Source: Albula goreensis
Lineage: Eukaryota > Chordata > Actinopteri > Albuliformes > Albulidae
Direction of reading: 5' to 3'
NCBI GenBank assembly: GCA_022829145.1
Contig: CM040741.1
Span: 44,438,534-44,502,533, forward strand
DNA length: 64,000 bases
The position numbers and the translations under genes are program-made. Positions within the stretch are counted from its first letter, which is position 1, and each line of letters begins with the position of its first letter. Positions 25,201 through 33,934 of the stretch are shown one piece after another. The notes below the pieces were generated by a model. It was not told where the DNA came from. It did no database searches and saw nothing but the letters and a program-made list of their open reading frames with translations.

Positions 25201-26600
25201 AGAAAGTAACTTTACAAAGCTGGCTTACATAATGCAGAAATATAATTTAATGACTTTATTTAAGTATATATTTTTAGAAGTGTATATTGATGTTGGAGTT
25301 GGATGGCATTATTGTTTAATCATAGCTGATGGTGATATCCTTTCTAGACTGACTATTACAAAGCACTACAACAACTTACAACAATGGTTGAACCCACTTA
25401 TCACGGTCAGTTATGAAAGATATATTAATCCATCTGTCACCAAAATTGGTATTTTTTGCCTTTCTAAAAATGTGCATACATTCAATTATTTTGCTTTTCT
25501 TCACTATTTAGTCATAAAGAACAAGACAGCTTATAGATATTTCTATATATTTATAAATATTACAGTTTGGCTGAATCAAATCTGAACCCGCCACTAGGTG
25601 TTGCTAAGTACCCTATACCTTAAGGTGTTACACAAAAATTGTGCAAAATTAAATTTCAGTCTGTCTTTTAAAGGATCAAGACAGAATTATGGTATATTTC
25701 TGTGATGTGCTGAGTAGTCCCTCAGTCAAGAGCCAAAAGTATTGATCGGCTGAATTTAATGGTTAACTCTTACAATCAATCCATGGGTGAGCTCCCTATG
25801 CCCAACCCAAATTTATAACAGGCTTGTTAAAATGTTCCTTTTGTTAACAGTACTGTTTGAAGTCTCTGGACAGTTCACTTGATATCAAAGGACACTGAGC
25901 TGTCAGATGTTTACGCTGTGTAGATAATGCATGCAGAGAAGGCAGGATCTGAAACAGGGGTCATTCACTGCTTCCATGACAACAAGCTAACAGAGAGTAA
26001 GATCTGCTGTGTGTGAGACAGAGAGAGAGAGAGCAATTGACTTTGAGCAAGTGACTACTTTTGTTATACAAAATAATCAGAGTTGTGTTTTCTTTTCATT
26101 TTTGAAAGTCGAAGTCTGTCCCTCATTTGGGGTATTTTTGATGTTTGGCAAAGCTCACTGTTTTTGAAGCTATGTGGTTAAGGAGTGGAAATGTTCTTTC
26201 AGTGTGATTTTTCTCAGGAGTAGGAGCTGTAATAAAGTGTGTTTGTGTGTATGTGTGACTGCAGGAGTCCTTGCAGAAGAAGCGGCGGAGGCTGTGCAGT
26301 CAGCACGAGGATGCCCGGGAGCTGAAGGAGAACCTGGACCGGCGGGAGCGAGTGGTGCTGAACATCCTGGGAGGGTACCTGACCGCGCCCCAACTGTGCG
26401 AGTACCGGCTGTTCGTCCGCCTGAAGCCGGCGCTGCTGATCCGACAGCGCCACCTAGACGAGCTGATCAAGCAGGGGGAGGAGCAGCTGCACAGGCTGGG
26501 CGAGGACCTACTACCCGAGAACCACGCCCAGGTGGCCAGTCTCACCCCTGCTCCGTCCTCCTCCCCTCCCACCCGCTCCACCACAGTCACCTCCCTTTGA
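1127..26600 (+). CDS. SHROOM3: SHROOM3, spliced gene, 3' portion (N-terminal PDZ exons outside window)
   Basis: Shroom3 is an actin-binding scaffold that recruits Rho kinase to apical junctions and drives apical constriction in epithelia. The canonical transcript joins 1127-1255, 8353-8484, 12082-15223, 17824-17900, 18579-19373, 19616-20008, 21217-21331, 21835-22116 and 26265-26600, all with GT-AG borders and matching phases. This gives about 1800 residues; with the missing PDZ part it would be close to the roughly 2000 of human SHROOM3. In order they carry the post-PDZ linker (KLRIKNRRSEP), a Ser/Pro-rich region, ASD1 (actin binding; KKRSYSEPEK, SVADRRKLFE), two poly-proline EVH1-type tracts, and C-terminal ASD2 ([25 protein letters not shown]), the ROCK-binding coiled coil. 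Shroom2 is the main alternative. The poly-proline exon, the match to human SHROOM3 throughout and the SOWAHB/CCNI/CCNG2 neighbours favour Shroom3. Confidence 0.95.
1256..4635 (+). other. SHROOM3 intron upstream of the alternative first exon
   Basis: No conserved coding sequence recognised. A short direct repeat of tctataaataaaac occurs at about 1763 and 1797. Small open frames near 3000-4000 lack splice-compatible, family-like sequence. The 4540-4635 part may act as promoter for the alternative first exon but shows no TATA box. Confidence 0.6.
4636..4784 (+). CDS. SHROOM3: Alternative first coding exon of SHROOM3 (PDZ-less isoform)
   Basis: An ATG in strong Kozak context (ACACCATGG) opens 49 codons that start MELLGALRKFRRKHK and end ...SKVLRFTA plus two bases before a good donor (CCAG|gtaatg). 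An in-frame TAG lies 21 bases upstream at 4615, so this is a genuine start rather than an internal exon. The phase-2 end fits the next exon (AG|A CGG AGT GAG), giving ...FTARRSEPASRPHSW. The product would bypass the PDZ domain and add a basic N-terminus (KFRRKHK). PDZ-less Shroom3 forms are known in mouse; this particular exon I infer from sequence alone. No acceptor is needed if transcription starts just upstream. Confidence 0.75.
4785..8352 (+). other. SHROOM3 intron
   Basis: AT-rich, no exon seen. It contains a dispersed repeat fragment near 7470-7610. Confidence 0.65.
7470..7610. repeat. Dispersed fish repeat fragment
   Basis: The sequence ttatttaaccaggaaagtcc, then ttgaaacacagtcacctcgtt and later ttggccaagaaggcagcag, resembles a family scattered through many fish genomes (TTTAACCAGGAA...GACCTGGCCAAGA). 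Its open frame, with a run of six alanines, is a product of the repeat and not a gene. Confidence 0.5.
8353..8484 (+). CDS. SHROOM3: SHROOM3 conserved linker exon
   Basis: Begins after gtccgcag and ends CCAG|gttagc; phase 2 on both sides. It encodes RRSEPASRPHSWHSTKLG...MMQISQG...PWHQTYHS, which matches the very conserved Shroom2/3 segment (RSEP.RPHSWH, MMQISQG, APWHQ.YHS). This is the common exon to which both the PDZ exon chain and the alternative first exon can splice. Confidence 0.95.
8485..12081 (+). other. SHROOM3 intron before the giant exon
   Basis: AT-rich, no exon, RNA gene or recognisable mobile element seen. Small open frames have no family resemblance. Confidence 0.65.
12082..15223 (+). 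CDS. SHROOM3: SHROOM3 giant central exon with ASD1
   Basis: This 3.1 kb exon (about 1047 residues) starts after tcttcttgcag and ends at CAG|gtatgg, phase 0. It opens with SASTTDLSSYDPGYLRKSPDQ, then RDSAYSSFSTSSSIPEYP and ADIRYVRTVYD, all Shroom2/3 landmarks. A Ser-rich tract coded by AGC repeats lies near 12540-12580. ASD1 occupies about 14030-14750, with YRDSIKDAQSKVL, TSFRRKDL, KKRSYSEPEKMHEVG, SVADRRKLFE and ALAEYMERKTGRR. It ends SAEDLLERSDE...RSRSSPSVEKLNQ. The open frame extends about 36 bases upstream into the intron, but the ATG at 12047 is intronic and is not a start. Confidence 0.96.
15224..17823 (+). other. SHROOM3 intron
   Basis: No exon recognised. A nine-G run lies near 17627. 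The giant exon's frame reads 45 bases into this intron before a TAA at 15266. Confidence 0.65.
17824..17900 (+). CDS. SHROOM3: SHROOM3 77-nt exon
   Basis: The acceptor gttttcag precedes GAT GTA ATG; the donor is ACCAG|gtatgt. The exon enters in phase 0 and leaves in phase 2, which fits its neighbours. It encodes DVMTGDYRLPRMFTKG...ETR, poorly conserved but placed where human has QDVLLGQDSGFG. The donor runs straight into a TG/GA microsatellite. Confidence 0.85.
17903..17993. repeat. (TG)n(GA)n microsatellite at a SHROOM3 splice donor
   Basis: A TG/CG-interrupted dinucleotide tract (about 17903-17955) passes directly into a GA tract (about 17956-17993). It starts two bases inside the intron after the 77-nt exon. 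Confidence 0.9.
18579..19373 (+). CDS. SHROOM3: SHROOM3 exon with EVH1-type poly-proline tracts
   Basis: Acceptor gttttccag, donor CAGAG|gtacag, phase 2 on both sides, 795 nt. It contains LLRISESSIHF (human SLRISESVL) and two proline runs of seven to eight residues, at about 19218-19252 and 19276-19305, separated by VWDLENTEDF. The spacing and the DDF/EDFPPPPP context match human SHROOM3 and suggest an Ena/VASP-type EVH1 ligand. The frame reads on past 19373 into the intron, which I treat as unspliced shadow. Confidence 0.93.
19616..20008 (+). CDS. SHROOM3: SHROOM3 exon, start of ASD2
   Basis: Acceptor attcaaatccaacag, donor GACAG|gtgaga, phase 2 on both sides. It encodes STTELYDVSVSRGTT..., then RSTEELRAEALARELVSRDKS and KKTMDLMEDLFPS, which align with human SSEDIRTEALAKEIVHQDKS and KTTMDLMEGLFPR at the beginning of ASD2. 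A long palindrome begins 44 bases past the donor. Confidence 0.95.
20052..20293. repeat. 242-bp near-perfect inverted repeat (hairpin / MITE-like)
   Basis: The left arm (20052-20164) and right arm (20178-20293) are reverse complements, with only about four substitutions and two small indels, and a 13-nt loop between them. Both ends read TTACACATTATAATGTAAC inward. Structure and size suggest a fold-back miniature transposon; no coding capacity. The family is not identified and a clear target-site duplication is not visible. It lies inside the SHROOM3 ASD2 intron, so it would fold as a long dsRNA in the pre-mRNA. Confidence 0.9.
20294..21216 (+). other. Rest of the SHROOM3 intron after the palindrome
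   Basis: AT-rich, nothing recognisable apart from the C-rich tract before the next acceptor. Confidence 0.6.
21217..21331 (+). CDS. SHROOM3: SHROOM3 exon, variable part of ASD2
   Basis: The acceptor follows a C-rich tract (ccccaaccatgtag); the donor is AAAAAG|gttact. It enters phase 2 and leaves phase 0. It encodes RKQDRVSVGEETPLQ...EVEVDLSQKK, matching human ...EQADVNEKK before AELIGSL. Shorter than the mammalian exon. Confidence 0.88.
21332..21834 (+). other. SHROOM3 intron
   Basis: Short intron between ASD2 exons; no other feature seen. Confidence 0.7.
21835..22116 (+). CDS. SHROOM3: SHROOM3 ASD2 coiled-coil exon
   Basis: Acceptor gtggggcag, donor GAGAGG|gtgagg, phase 0 on both sides, 94 codons. 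It encodes VELVKALSQSVALLR... and [25 protein letters not shown]...LARVENAL, nearly identical in pattern to human ([25 protein letters not shown]). This is the ROCK-binding coiled-coil core and is markedly GC-rich compared with the introns around it. Confidence 0.96.
22117..26264 (+). other. SHROOM3 last intron (4.1 kb)
   Basis: AT-rich with no exon seen. It holds a perfect 17-bp hairpin at 24057-24096 and small open frames without family resemblance (for example 25232-25585). Confidence 0.65.
24057..24096. repeat. Perfect 17-bp inverted repeat with 6-nt loop
   Basis: attatgtcaatactgta at 24057-24073 is the exact reverse complement of tacagtattgacataat at 24080-24096, with loop aattag. It may be a remnant of a small fold-back element. 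Confidence 0.9.
26265..26600 (+). CDS. SHROOM3: SHROOM3 terminal coding exon, end of ASD2
   Basis: The acceptor is tgtgtgactgcag; coding opens at GAG TCC TTG in phase 0 and ends at TGA 26598-26600. It encodes [19 protein letters not shown]...[16 protein letters not shown]...[17 protein letters not shown], matching the human ASD2 end ([24 protein letters not shown]). The last 20 or so residues are Ser/Thr/Pro-rich and differ from the human tail. Confidence 0.95.
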   Translation, partial: [111 protein letters not shown]

Positions 26601-29600
26601 CCCCAGCCCAGACTGCTGCTCACAGCGACCGCTGAAGAATATACTTGATGAACTGACACCACTTCCCCCTGCTGGACTGCACACACTCCTTTGTCAGACA
26701 CACTCTCCTTCCAGCAGAACGGAAAATGCTTTACAATGAAGGATGTCACTGTCACCCACTTTGTCATTCTGAAGGACTCTCATACCAGAATCACACCTGA
26801 TCTACACACCAGGGACATAGCAGTAGATGATGAGTGACAGTTTGTGCCTCATTCGGTTTTTACCTGTATCGGTCATGGTCGACTTCAAGTTTGTGACTTG
26901 AAAATGAAATTCTGTTCACTCAGGCCTTATCCTGAACATAGTGCATTTGTAGACAAATTCCTATATACTCAGATCAAGGGGCTGATTAAATCTACTTTCA
27001 AAGGGAATAGGCGTATGGGCACCTTATGATTGGTCAGGAATTTTAGGCATCATTCTTCTGACATTATTTATGCACTTCACTTCACCTACAAATTTAATTC
27101 AGCCACACACTTTTTTATTAAACTTTTACACAACACGATGAGTTTTGCCATCAGTTCAAAAGAGGTAGTGAATGCCTGCAGTCAGAAAAGTTTAAAACTG
27201 ATTTTTAAAAGACCGTGGCATCTATTTTTATGCCTCGCTGCATTTGCACACAAATGTTGCATAAGGTATGAAAAAGGGTGCAAGCTTATCTTTGTAAAAG
27301 ATACTTCAAGATATGATTTAATCTGCCCAAATGTCATCTTTTTGATATCAAGCACCAACATGTATATTTTTCTCATGTGCATTTTTTTAAACATATGCTA
27401 CCTGCAATGATGAAGCACTGTTGTCAGAAAAGCACTAATGTTTAGTAGATCCTCTGAATAGCAACATCCAGACTGAGGAAGACCCACATCAATGAGTTCC
27501 TTTTCCTTTTTAATAGGACTTCCTTCTTTGTATCAGCACAAATATTAATAGCACAAAAATACAGGACTGAAATGGCACTCGTTCTGTGGTCACCCAGCAC
27601 TAGACTCAGCATCACTGTATTTTGTCACACTACAGCTGTATCCTAGACAAACTATTTTAGCAGGTTTATCAGATATTTGTCATTGTAGACTAAAGAAATG
27701 TTCAGTATATGTTGAGTCACGTCACCCAAGGACTACAACTATGATTATTTATATTATAAATATATTTTATATACGTGGCTGTAAATATGGTGTGCTAACC
27801 TCTCAATTTCTATTATTTAGATGAAGAACTCACTCATGTTCATGACATGTTTTTGACTCACATGAAATACCGAGACAGACATATCTCTCAGAAAAAGAGA
27901 GTGAATTGCATAACCCCTGAAGGCACTTGTCCTAAAAAATCAATATTTGGCTACACTCATAAAGGCTATCTCTTTTATTTTAGAATGTCCTTAAACAGTT
28001 TACAGGAAGGATTTAACTTTCTGCATTCTGTCTTAATTTCAGATCATACAGGACAGATGGCATACATTAACACGATGGCATTTTGTAATTGTACCTCTGT
28101 ATTGATCATAGGGCACCTCCAAAATTATTTTGCCAATTTAATGAATTTGTCATTTTATGTGCACCTTCACTATCACTTGAAGAATGATTATTTTAATGCA
28201 ATTTAAATATATAAAACACGTGCATATGAATATATTCAGCAATAAGGAGCAAAAGGTGCCAACAATACTTTGATTGCTTTGCAAAGACGTTTTGTCAATA
28301 CCCAGATTTTACAGTTGCTGTTCATGAAAATGATCATAACAAATTGGTTCAAACTTTGCTTTATGTACACTCATGTAAAAAAAATGAGGAAGGCAGTTGG
28401 AAAGCAAATCCTCATTCTATGAAATAAATCTATTTTTAAAGAGGTGGGTGTTCTGCAGGCCTGATTTTTCTTTGCTGTTTTTCCGCAGACATTGTGTTCC
28501 CTTGTATATTAGGGACTTCTGACTGTGAGGTCACACACTGATAATTTGGATTGGTATCGAAATAAAATTTTATACTGACAGGCTGTATTCTTCCTTACAA
28601 ATGAGCAAGGGTCTAAACAAATTGGACACTGCATGGATAATACATAATGTATAATATCTACAAAGAAAAAATACCATTGTGTACACTTTTGCACAAGGTA
28701 TACACAATGTTTGCATTAATTTGGATCTTGATTATTTTTAGCATTGTTTTCCTTATTTATATTGTTTACAAACACAGCTAGCTCTAATGATATAGAAAAA
28801 TTAAACTGAATGCTTTCTGCCATCTTCATTATTTAATTACTTAAGGTAACTTAAATTCAAAATTAGCACCTAGTTTCTCTTGGTTGTCCTGTTACCTTAT
28901 AAGGGGATGTTAATGTCAGACAGTGACACGCATGTCTCTCTGTGTATAGAGAAGATAAGTGAGAATGTCATTGAACTCTGGAGCCCACTGAGGGCAGACC
29001 TTGAAAAATCAAAGAGGAGCACCAGGACGGGAGAAATTGTTGGGTCATGTGAGGGTCTATAATACCATTCTGCTGGCCAGTCAGATGAGTGGATTAACAT
29101 TATTGTCAATCAGAAACAAGTGGGAAAAACGCAAGTCACTGTGTCCGTCAGACAATTGTGTGAGTCTGGTGGATATATTGATTTTAAAGTAGTTGAAAAA
29201 TAGCAAAGTATCTGGGAAAATTTTTGTTCCATTTGAAATAGCCATTTCCACATCTCATGAGTTGTTTCTTGAGCTATAGTGCATAAACATTTCCATATTA
29301 TACACTTTTTATTATTCAGTTTTTATTATATACTGTAATTCCCTTTATTTAAGGATGCATGGTATGCAAAAAAATGTATTTAAGTCAATCGAGTGACTGG
29401 ATGCCTGACTATAAAAAATGATATTGGAGTAAATACCAAATTTCATGGAACACAAGATTCGGCTACAGAAATAAACATGGAAATCAGCCATATAATGAGC
29501 AAAAGTGGAGATTTAACAGGTGCCAATCTTGAGAGAAGAGTCGAAGTATCATTTACTGAGCTGGCCTATGTCACAATTTTCTTGTTGAAACCATACTGAA

Positions 29601-29894
29601 GTGAGGGCTGTAGATCAAAGTTCAACAAGTCAGATACTCTGGTAACTGTATTCTGCCCATTTAAACTTGAACTGCTGCTCATTTGAATATATTTCCAAGA
29701 GTCATATTTACCATAAAAACCATACATGAACACAGACTAAAACAGATTTCTGTCCTATGAAGAAAACGCTTAGTGACTAAGCAGAGGTTCTGATTAAAAA
29801 TCATACCCCATAATTTTCTCTTGCCTAATACTTTGAGACACAAGTCATTATCATATTTTATAATTCAGTTTAGTTAAAAATGTGCACCCAATTT
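26601..29894 (+). other. SHROOM3: Probable SHROOM3 3' UTR
   Basis: An AT-rich stretch without coding potential follows the stop codon. It contains a Pumilio-like TGTAAATA at 27780. Several AATAAA hexamers occur before 29.9 kb, so shorter 3' ends are possible. The extent is inferred, not shown. Confidence 0.4.
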
Positions 29895-29900
29895 AATAAA
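29895..29900 (+). terminator. SHROOM3: Candidate SHROOM3 distal polyadenylation signal
   Basis: An AATAAA is followed within 30-50 bases by a T/G-rich stretch (gtagagtgttgtttactg). It is the last good + strand signal before the opposing SOWAHB 3' end. Confidence 0.35.
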
Positions 29901-30021
29901 GTATTGACCTCACAAAATCTGTACATGTAGAGTGTTGTTTACTGTTAAAAAATATGTTGTCCTTACAGAATGCAAAACAGTCAAATGAAACTGAGGTAAA
30001 CAAAGTTAAGAATTACATAGT

Positions 30022-30027
30022 TTTATT
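30022..30027 (-). terminator. SOWAHB: Candidate SOWAHB polyadenylation signal
   Basis: TTTATT on the + strand reads AATAAA on the - strand. It is about 1.6 kb past the SOWAHB stop codon, and the predicted cleavage near 30005 is only about 100 bases from the opposing SHROOM3 signal. Confidence 0.45.
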
Positions 30028-31627
30028 GACATTCAAAAGTACAGTTATATAAATATATTTGACATACTTGTGTGCAGCGCATAACATAACAGTTACAATG
30101 TCCCAAAGGTTTTTTTTATCTAAATATTCTGCATCAGATGATGACATGTACAAACATGAAAGTGCATTCTTGTGGAAACATGGGCTGTGCAGAGAAAAAA
30201 CAAAACGACTAAAATGTGGGGGGAAAGAACATACTAAAGCTTTGAATATAAAAAAGAATATACAAATGCTTTGGATGCACAGAGAATTTATGAACAAAAA
30301 TGTGTACCCAACACCCCACTTCCTGACAGAGTTCAGCCACTTCAACACTGTCAAAAGCAATAACATGAAACACAAAAGACAGATTTCTCTGACATTTCTC
30401 ATTGAGTACCAATCAGCAGAGTCTGGGCACAAACAACAAGGCATTCATGGCTTCTGTAGACCACTGACTGGGCACTGATTCCCCTTTTAAGCCATTATGG
30501 TCCATTGACATGGACTGGGTTTACAGTGGCCACTTTCAGGTACTGCATAGATCAGGGAAGGCTTCAGGACAGCTAAACTGATCAGTAAATCAGTCAAATT
30601 AATATATGTACACTAGCCTACAAGCAAACAGGTCATATTACGAATAATTGTATCATAATATTTTTTTCTTCAGAAACTACAACGTCCATGGATTGGAATG
30701 AGGCAAAACAAGTCCTGTCTTTATGCAGAACTGTAGGTCCAAAAACAAAGCTGCAACAGTATATTATTCCAAATAGTCATCCCACAGACATATATCTGAC
30801 AAGACAGATTTTTGTGCTTGCTCATGTTCTGTTCCATGCCCCACACCACCATAAAAACTTACAATGCACATTATGTTGAAAACAACTGCTGTTCATTACT
30901 ACACTATAGACACCACAAGATCCTGTGCATTATCCTTGTTCATTGCCGAGGAATTTATACCATAAGGGCATTACATAACTTACCCCTTGTGGCTTCTAAC
31001 ATGGTAATCAGGATTAGGATAGGTTCCAATCATAACAAATTAACAGTGAATAATTTCAATTGGTTATTCTAAAAGTGAAAACAAAAGAGAACAAATCTGA
31101 TTATTTTGGAATTAAATTAATTTATCAGTTGGAGGGATTGGTACCAAACTAATGGAATTCACCCTGACTCAAATGTAACTAAGCCGACCTTTGAAATTTC
31201 CCTAAGTAGTTAGGTGATGAATTATAGTTGATTGCTCTGCTTGAACAGCTAGTTTCTTTCTAAAAGTTTAACCTAATTTAAGTGTAACATGGACCAGCTC
31301 AAAACTGGCCCTCAGATAGCACATACTTTCAGCAAAATTGGAATGAGGACAGAATGGGTTGACATATTTATGCATTCCTTTCTCTGCAAAAAACCTTCCT
31401 TGTTGAGAGGCCACAGAACCTGCAGTGTATGTAATCAGGAACCCTGAGTTTCTGATACAATCTGATGCAATAACAGTATACAGATTACCTATACACTGAT
31501 AAAAAAATTCACAAGTTCATGTTTTTATGAACTGATTTACATCACGTTTTTCTTACTTGGACTAGTCTCCTACATAACCTGGCAGCAAACGCACTAGGAA
31601 TGATGTGGCACTGCCGTCCCTGCAGGC
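30028..31627 (-). other. SOWAHB: Probable SOWAHB 3' UTR
   Basis: Non-coding sequence between the stop codon and the candidate poly-A signal. Open frames here on either strand show no family resemblance. Confidence 0.4.
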
Positions 31628-33934
31628 TTACACGAAGGACTCAGAGTTTCCAGGAATCCTCATCAGAGACTTGTGCTTGAGAAATGCTGCAATTGATGCG
31701 TGCCTCTTCACTTTTGGGGACATGGTAACTGGACGCGTCATCAGTTTTTCAGAAGATGGTGGCTCCTGAGCTGCACGGACACCAGTTATGGACAGTGGTG
31801 CCCCGAGTAGCTGCAGGAGGTCCCTAGGCCCCGCTCTGCCTATGTACTGCCATGGCTTTTTACCACTGGTGTCCCTCAGCGCCACATTGGCTTTGAACTT
31901 ATGCACCAGGAGACGAATGAGCTTCTTGTGGCCATGGATAGCTGCCAGGTGAAGAGGCGTATATCCACAGGTAGTTGTGGTGTCAACATCTAGCTTCATT
32001 CCCATTTTATTGACTCCATACCAAAGGGTGTTGAGCACACGATGGTCCCCATGCTTGGCAATCCAATGCAGAACTGTGTATCCAGAGATGAAGTCCCTCT
32101 TGTTGAGGAGGCTGGGCTCCTCCCGAAACAGAGAGTATATGTCAGGCCACGTGCCCGCAGCTGCCTTCACCAGCCAGTCATGTTCTTTGGGCTCAAGTGG
32201 CACCATTGAGCTCCGGTGGACAGAGGAGCCATTGTTCAGAGACTGGATTCTGCCACTGGGAACATCAGGGGAGGAAACATCCCCGTAGCTGGTTGCCCGT
32301 GATGAGGTGGAGTAATTGATGCTTAGCGATGATGACAGCAGTTGAAGCCGGTTGAGCCGTGCTGAGACTCCATCCTCAAAGAAAGGCTGGTCTAAGTCTG
32401 CCCCCAGACTGCGGCACATGCGGCTCCGGAGCTGGCTGCGGGTTCTCCGAGCACCAGGGCGCAGTGGAACTGCAGTCGAGAGCACTGAACTTTCTGGAAC
32501 AGCCTCAGGTTCCTGGTCATCAAGGTTACCAGTTGAGTGGTGTAAAGGGGTCACTTTTCTCTCTGCACGGTGCAGTTGTGAAAGCAGCCTGGCTTCTTGA
32601 GCACGGCGAAGCATCTCACGCACTTTGACCCCTTGTCCACACGAGAGCTCGTTGTAATTAAGGCTATCATCGCTGGACCACTCCTCTTTAGGTGAGTCCA
32701 GTGCCCATTCCCTATCCCTGTAAGAGGGCATGAGAAGGTTGCCATGGCTGGTGGACAGTCCAATTCGGTGATGTTCTGCAAAACCTGTAGGAGAATGGCT
32801 ACGGTCATTCTGAAGGGGGAGGCTGTGGCGCACAGACTGTGGATCAAATAGTGTCGGCTCTCCATTGCTGTCCTCAGACTGCCTTGCGTGTCTATCCTTC
32901 GACCGTGGTAGGCTGCCATTACTACGGGTTACTAAATGGTAGTCAGGCAAGGATTCTGAAACTTCGGCACAATCCAACAGACAAGGGGTAGAACTTGAAA
33001 TTCGAGGATTACTTCCCTGCGAGGCATTCAACATTTGCACAACACGAACTGATTCCAAGGTTTTCTGCTCGCTTTCATCGCTAAGTCTTCTAAGGACATT
33101 ATTCCCTACAAAAATTTCAGGAACAGGGGGTTTGCTTTCATTGTAATGACAATATGATGATGAAGAGAATGATTTCTTTTGGATGTGAAGCTCTTTGGAC
33201 TGTCTCTCTTCAGCAGCAATAAGACTCTCCTTTTCATCACCTGTCTGAACAGGTGATTGTGATGAGTGAAAAACAGCTTCAGCAGCAAGAGGACAAGTCA
33301 GTACTTGCTGACAACTCTCACCACTCTTATTTAGTTCTGGTTGTAAATGCAACGGGGATGGTTTCAAAGTGCAAGAGCGGTTATCTGTGCCCACGACGGT
33401 TTCTGGGGGTGGTGATTGTTCAGCCGTATGTGGAGGTAAAATATTGGTAGTGTTTTCTATTGGTAGAGTTTTAACAATCTCTGTATTGTTCTTCGCAATT
33501 CCTGCTGCCAATAATACGTTATCAGGGTCCTGAAGCTTGATAAAACTGGCATGATGTGACGGCTCCTTACCTTTTACTTTTAAATCGGTAGCCTGACCTT
33601 TCTCCGGGATGTTTTTCACGTCCAACTTCACAGAAACTTCTTTTGGCCTCGGGTTTGAGCTTTTTTCACCAGATGTCTCCAGTGAAGGGGTATCGCCGAC
33701 GTAACGAGCCAGACCCAAATATTTCTTTCTTAGCACAATAAAAGACACACCTTCTTCTTGCTTCACTACTGCCACAGAGTTTACGAACCTTTTAAACAAT
33801 TCTCTGTTCTGCGCCCTGTTCTCGTCGTCCCGAAGAAACTGTCGGAAGTGCACAAGAAGGTCCGCATTTTTCACTTTCCCAGATTTTCTGCAAAGAAATC
33901 TTAAAACTTCGTCTTGAGAGAATTCGGTGGCCAT
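31628..33934 (-). CDS. SOWAHB: SOWAHB, sosondowah ankyrin repeat protein B (intronless)
   Basis: A single uninterrupted frame of 768 codons, close to the roughly 793 residues of human SOWAHB, which is also intronless. The N-terminus (MATEFSQDEVLRFLCRKSGKV, then LLVHFRQFLRDDE and ELFKRFVNSVAVVKQEEG) is the SOWAH winged-helix-like domain, about residues 1-75. A long low-complexity middle follows. Two ankyrin repeats lie near residues 612-690 (GYTVLHWIAKHGDH; CGYTPLHLAAIHGHKKLIRLLV), with the family signature SGKKPWQYIG after them. The basic C-terminus contains RHASIAAFLKHKS. The molecular role of the family is poorly known. SOWAHA and SOWAHC are alternatives, but the neighbours SHROOM3 and CCNI fix it as B. 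The start is the first ATG of the frame and is followed directly by the conserved domain. Confidence 0.94.
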   Translation of the reverse strand: MATEFSQDEVLRFLCRKSGKVKNADLLVHFRQFLRDDENRAQNRELFKRFVNSVAVVKQEEGVSFIVLRKKYLGLARYVGDTPSLETSGEKSSNPRPKEVSVKLDVKNIPEKGQATDLKVKGKEPSHHASFIKLQDPDNVLLAAGIAKNNTEIVKTLPIENTTNILPPHTAEQSPPPETVVGTDNRSCTLKPSPLHLQPELNKSGESCQQVLTCPLAAEAVFHSSQSPVQTGDEKESLIAAEERQSKELHIQKKSFSSSSYCHYNESKPPVPEIFVGNNVLRRLSDESEQKTLESVRVVQMLNASQGSNPRISSSTPCLLDCAEVSESLPDYHLVTRSNGSLPRSKDRHARQSEDSNGEPTLFDPQSVRHSLPLQNDRSHSPTGFAEHHRIGLSTSHGNLLMPSYRDREWALDSPKEEWSSDDSLNYNELSCGQGVKVREMLRRAQEARLLSQLHRAERKVTPLHHSTGNLDDQEPEAVPESSVLSTAVPLRPGARRTRSQLRSRMCRSLGADLDQPFFEDGVSARLNRLQLLSSSLSINYSTSSRATSYGDVSSPDVPSGRIQSLNNGSSVHRSSMVPLEPKEHDWLVKAAAGTWPDIYSLFREEPSLLNKRDFISGYTVLHWIAKHGDHRVLNTLWYGVNKMGMKLDVDTTTTCGYTPLHLAAIHGHKKLIRLLVHKFKANVALRDTSGKKPWQYIGRAGPRDLLQLLGAPLSITGVRAAQEPPSSEKLMTRPVTMSPKVKRHASIAAFLKHKSLMRIPGNSESFV

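Noticed and set aside
25232..25585. 117-codon open frame in the last SHROOM3 intron
   Set aside because: AT-rich composition with a hydrophobic, unrecognisable translation; no supporting splice sites.
30013..30478. Overlapping open frames of about 140 codons on both strands near 30.0-30.5 kb
   Set aside because: They lie in the predicted SOWAHB 3' UTR and have low-complexity, unrecognisable translations.
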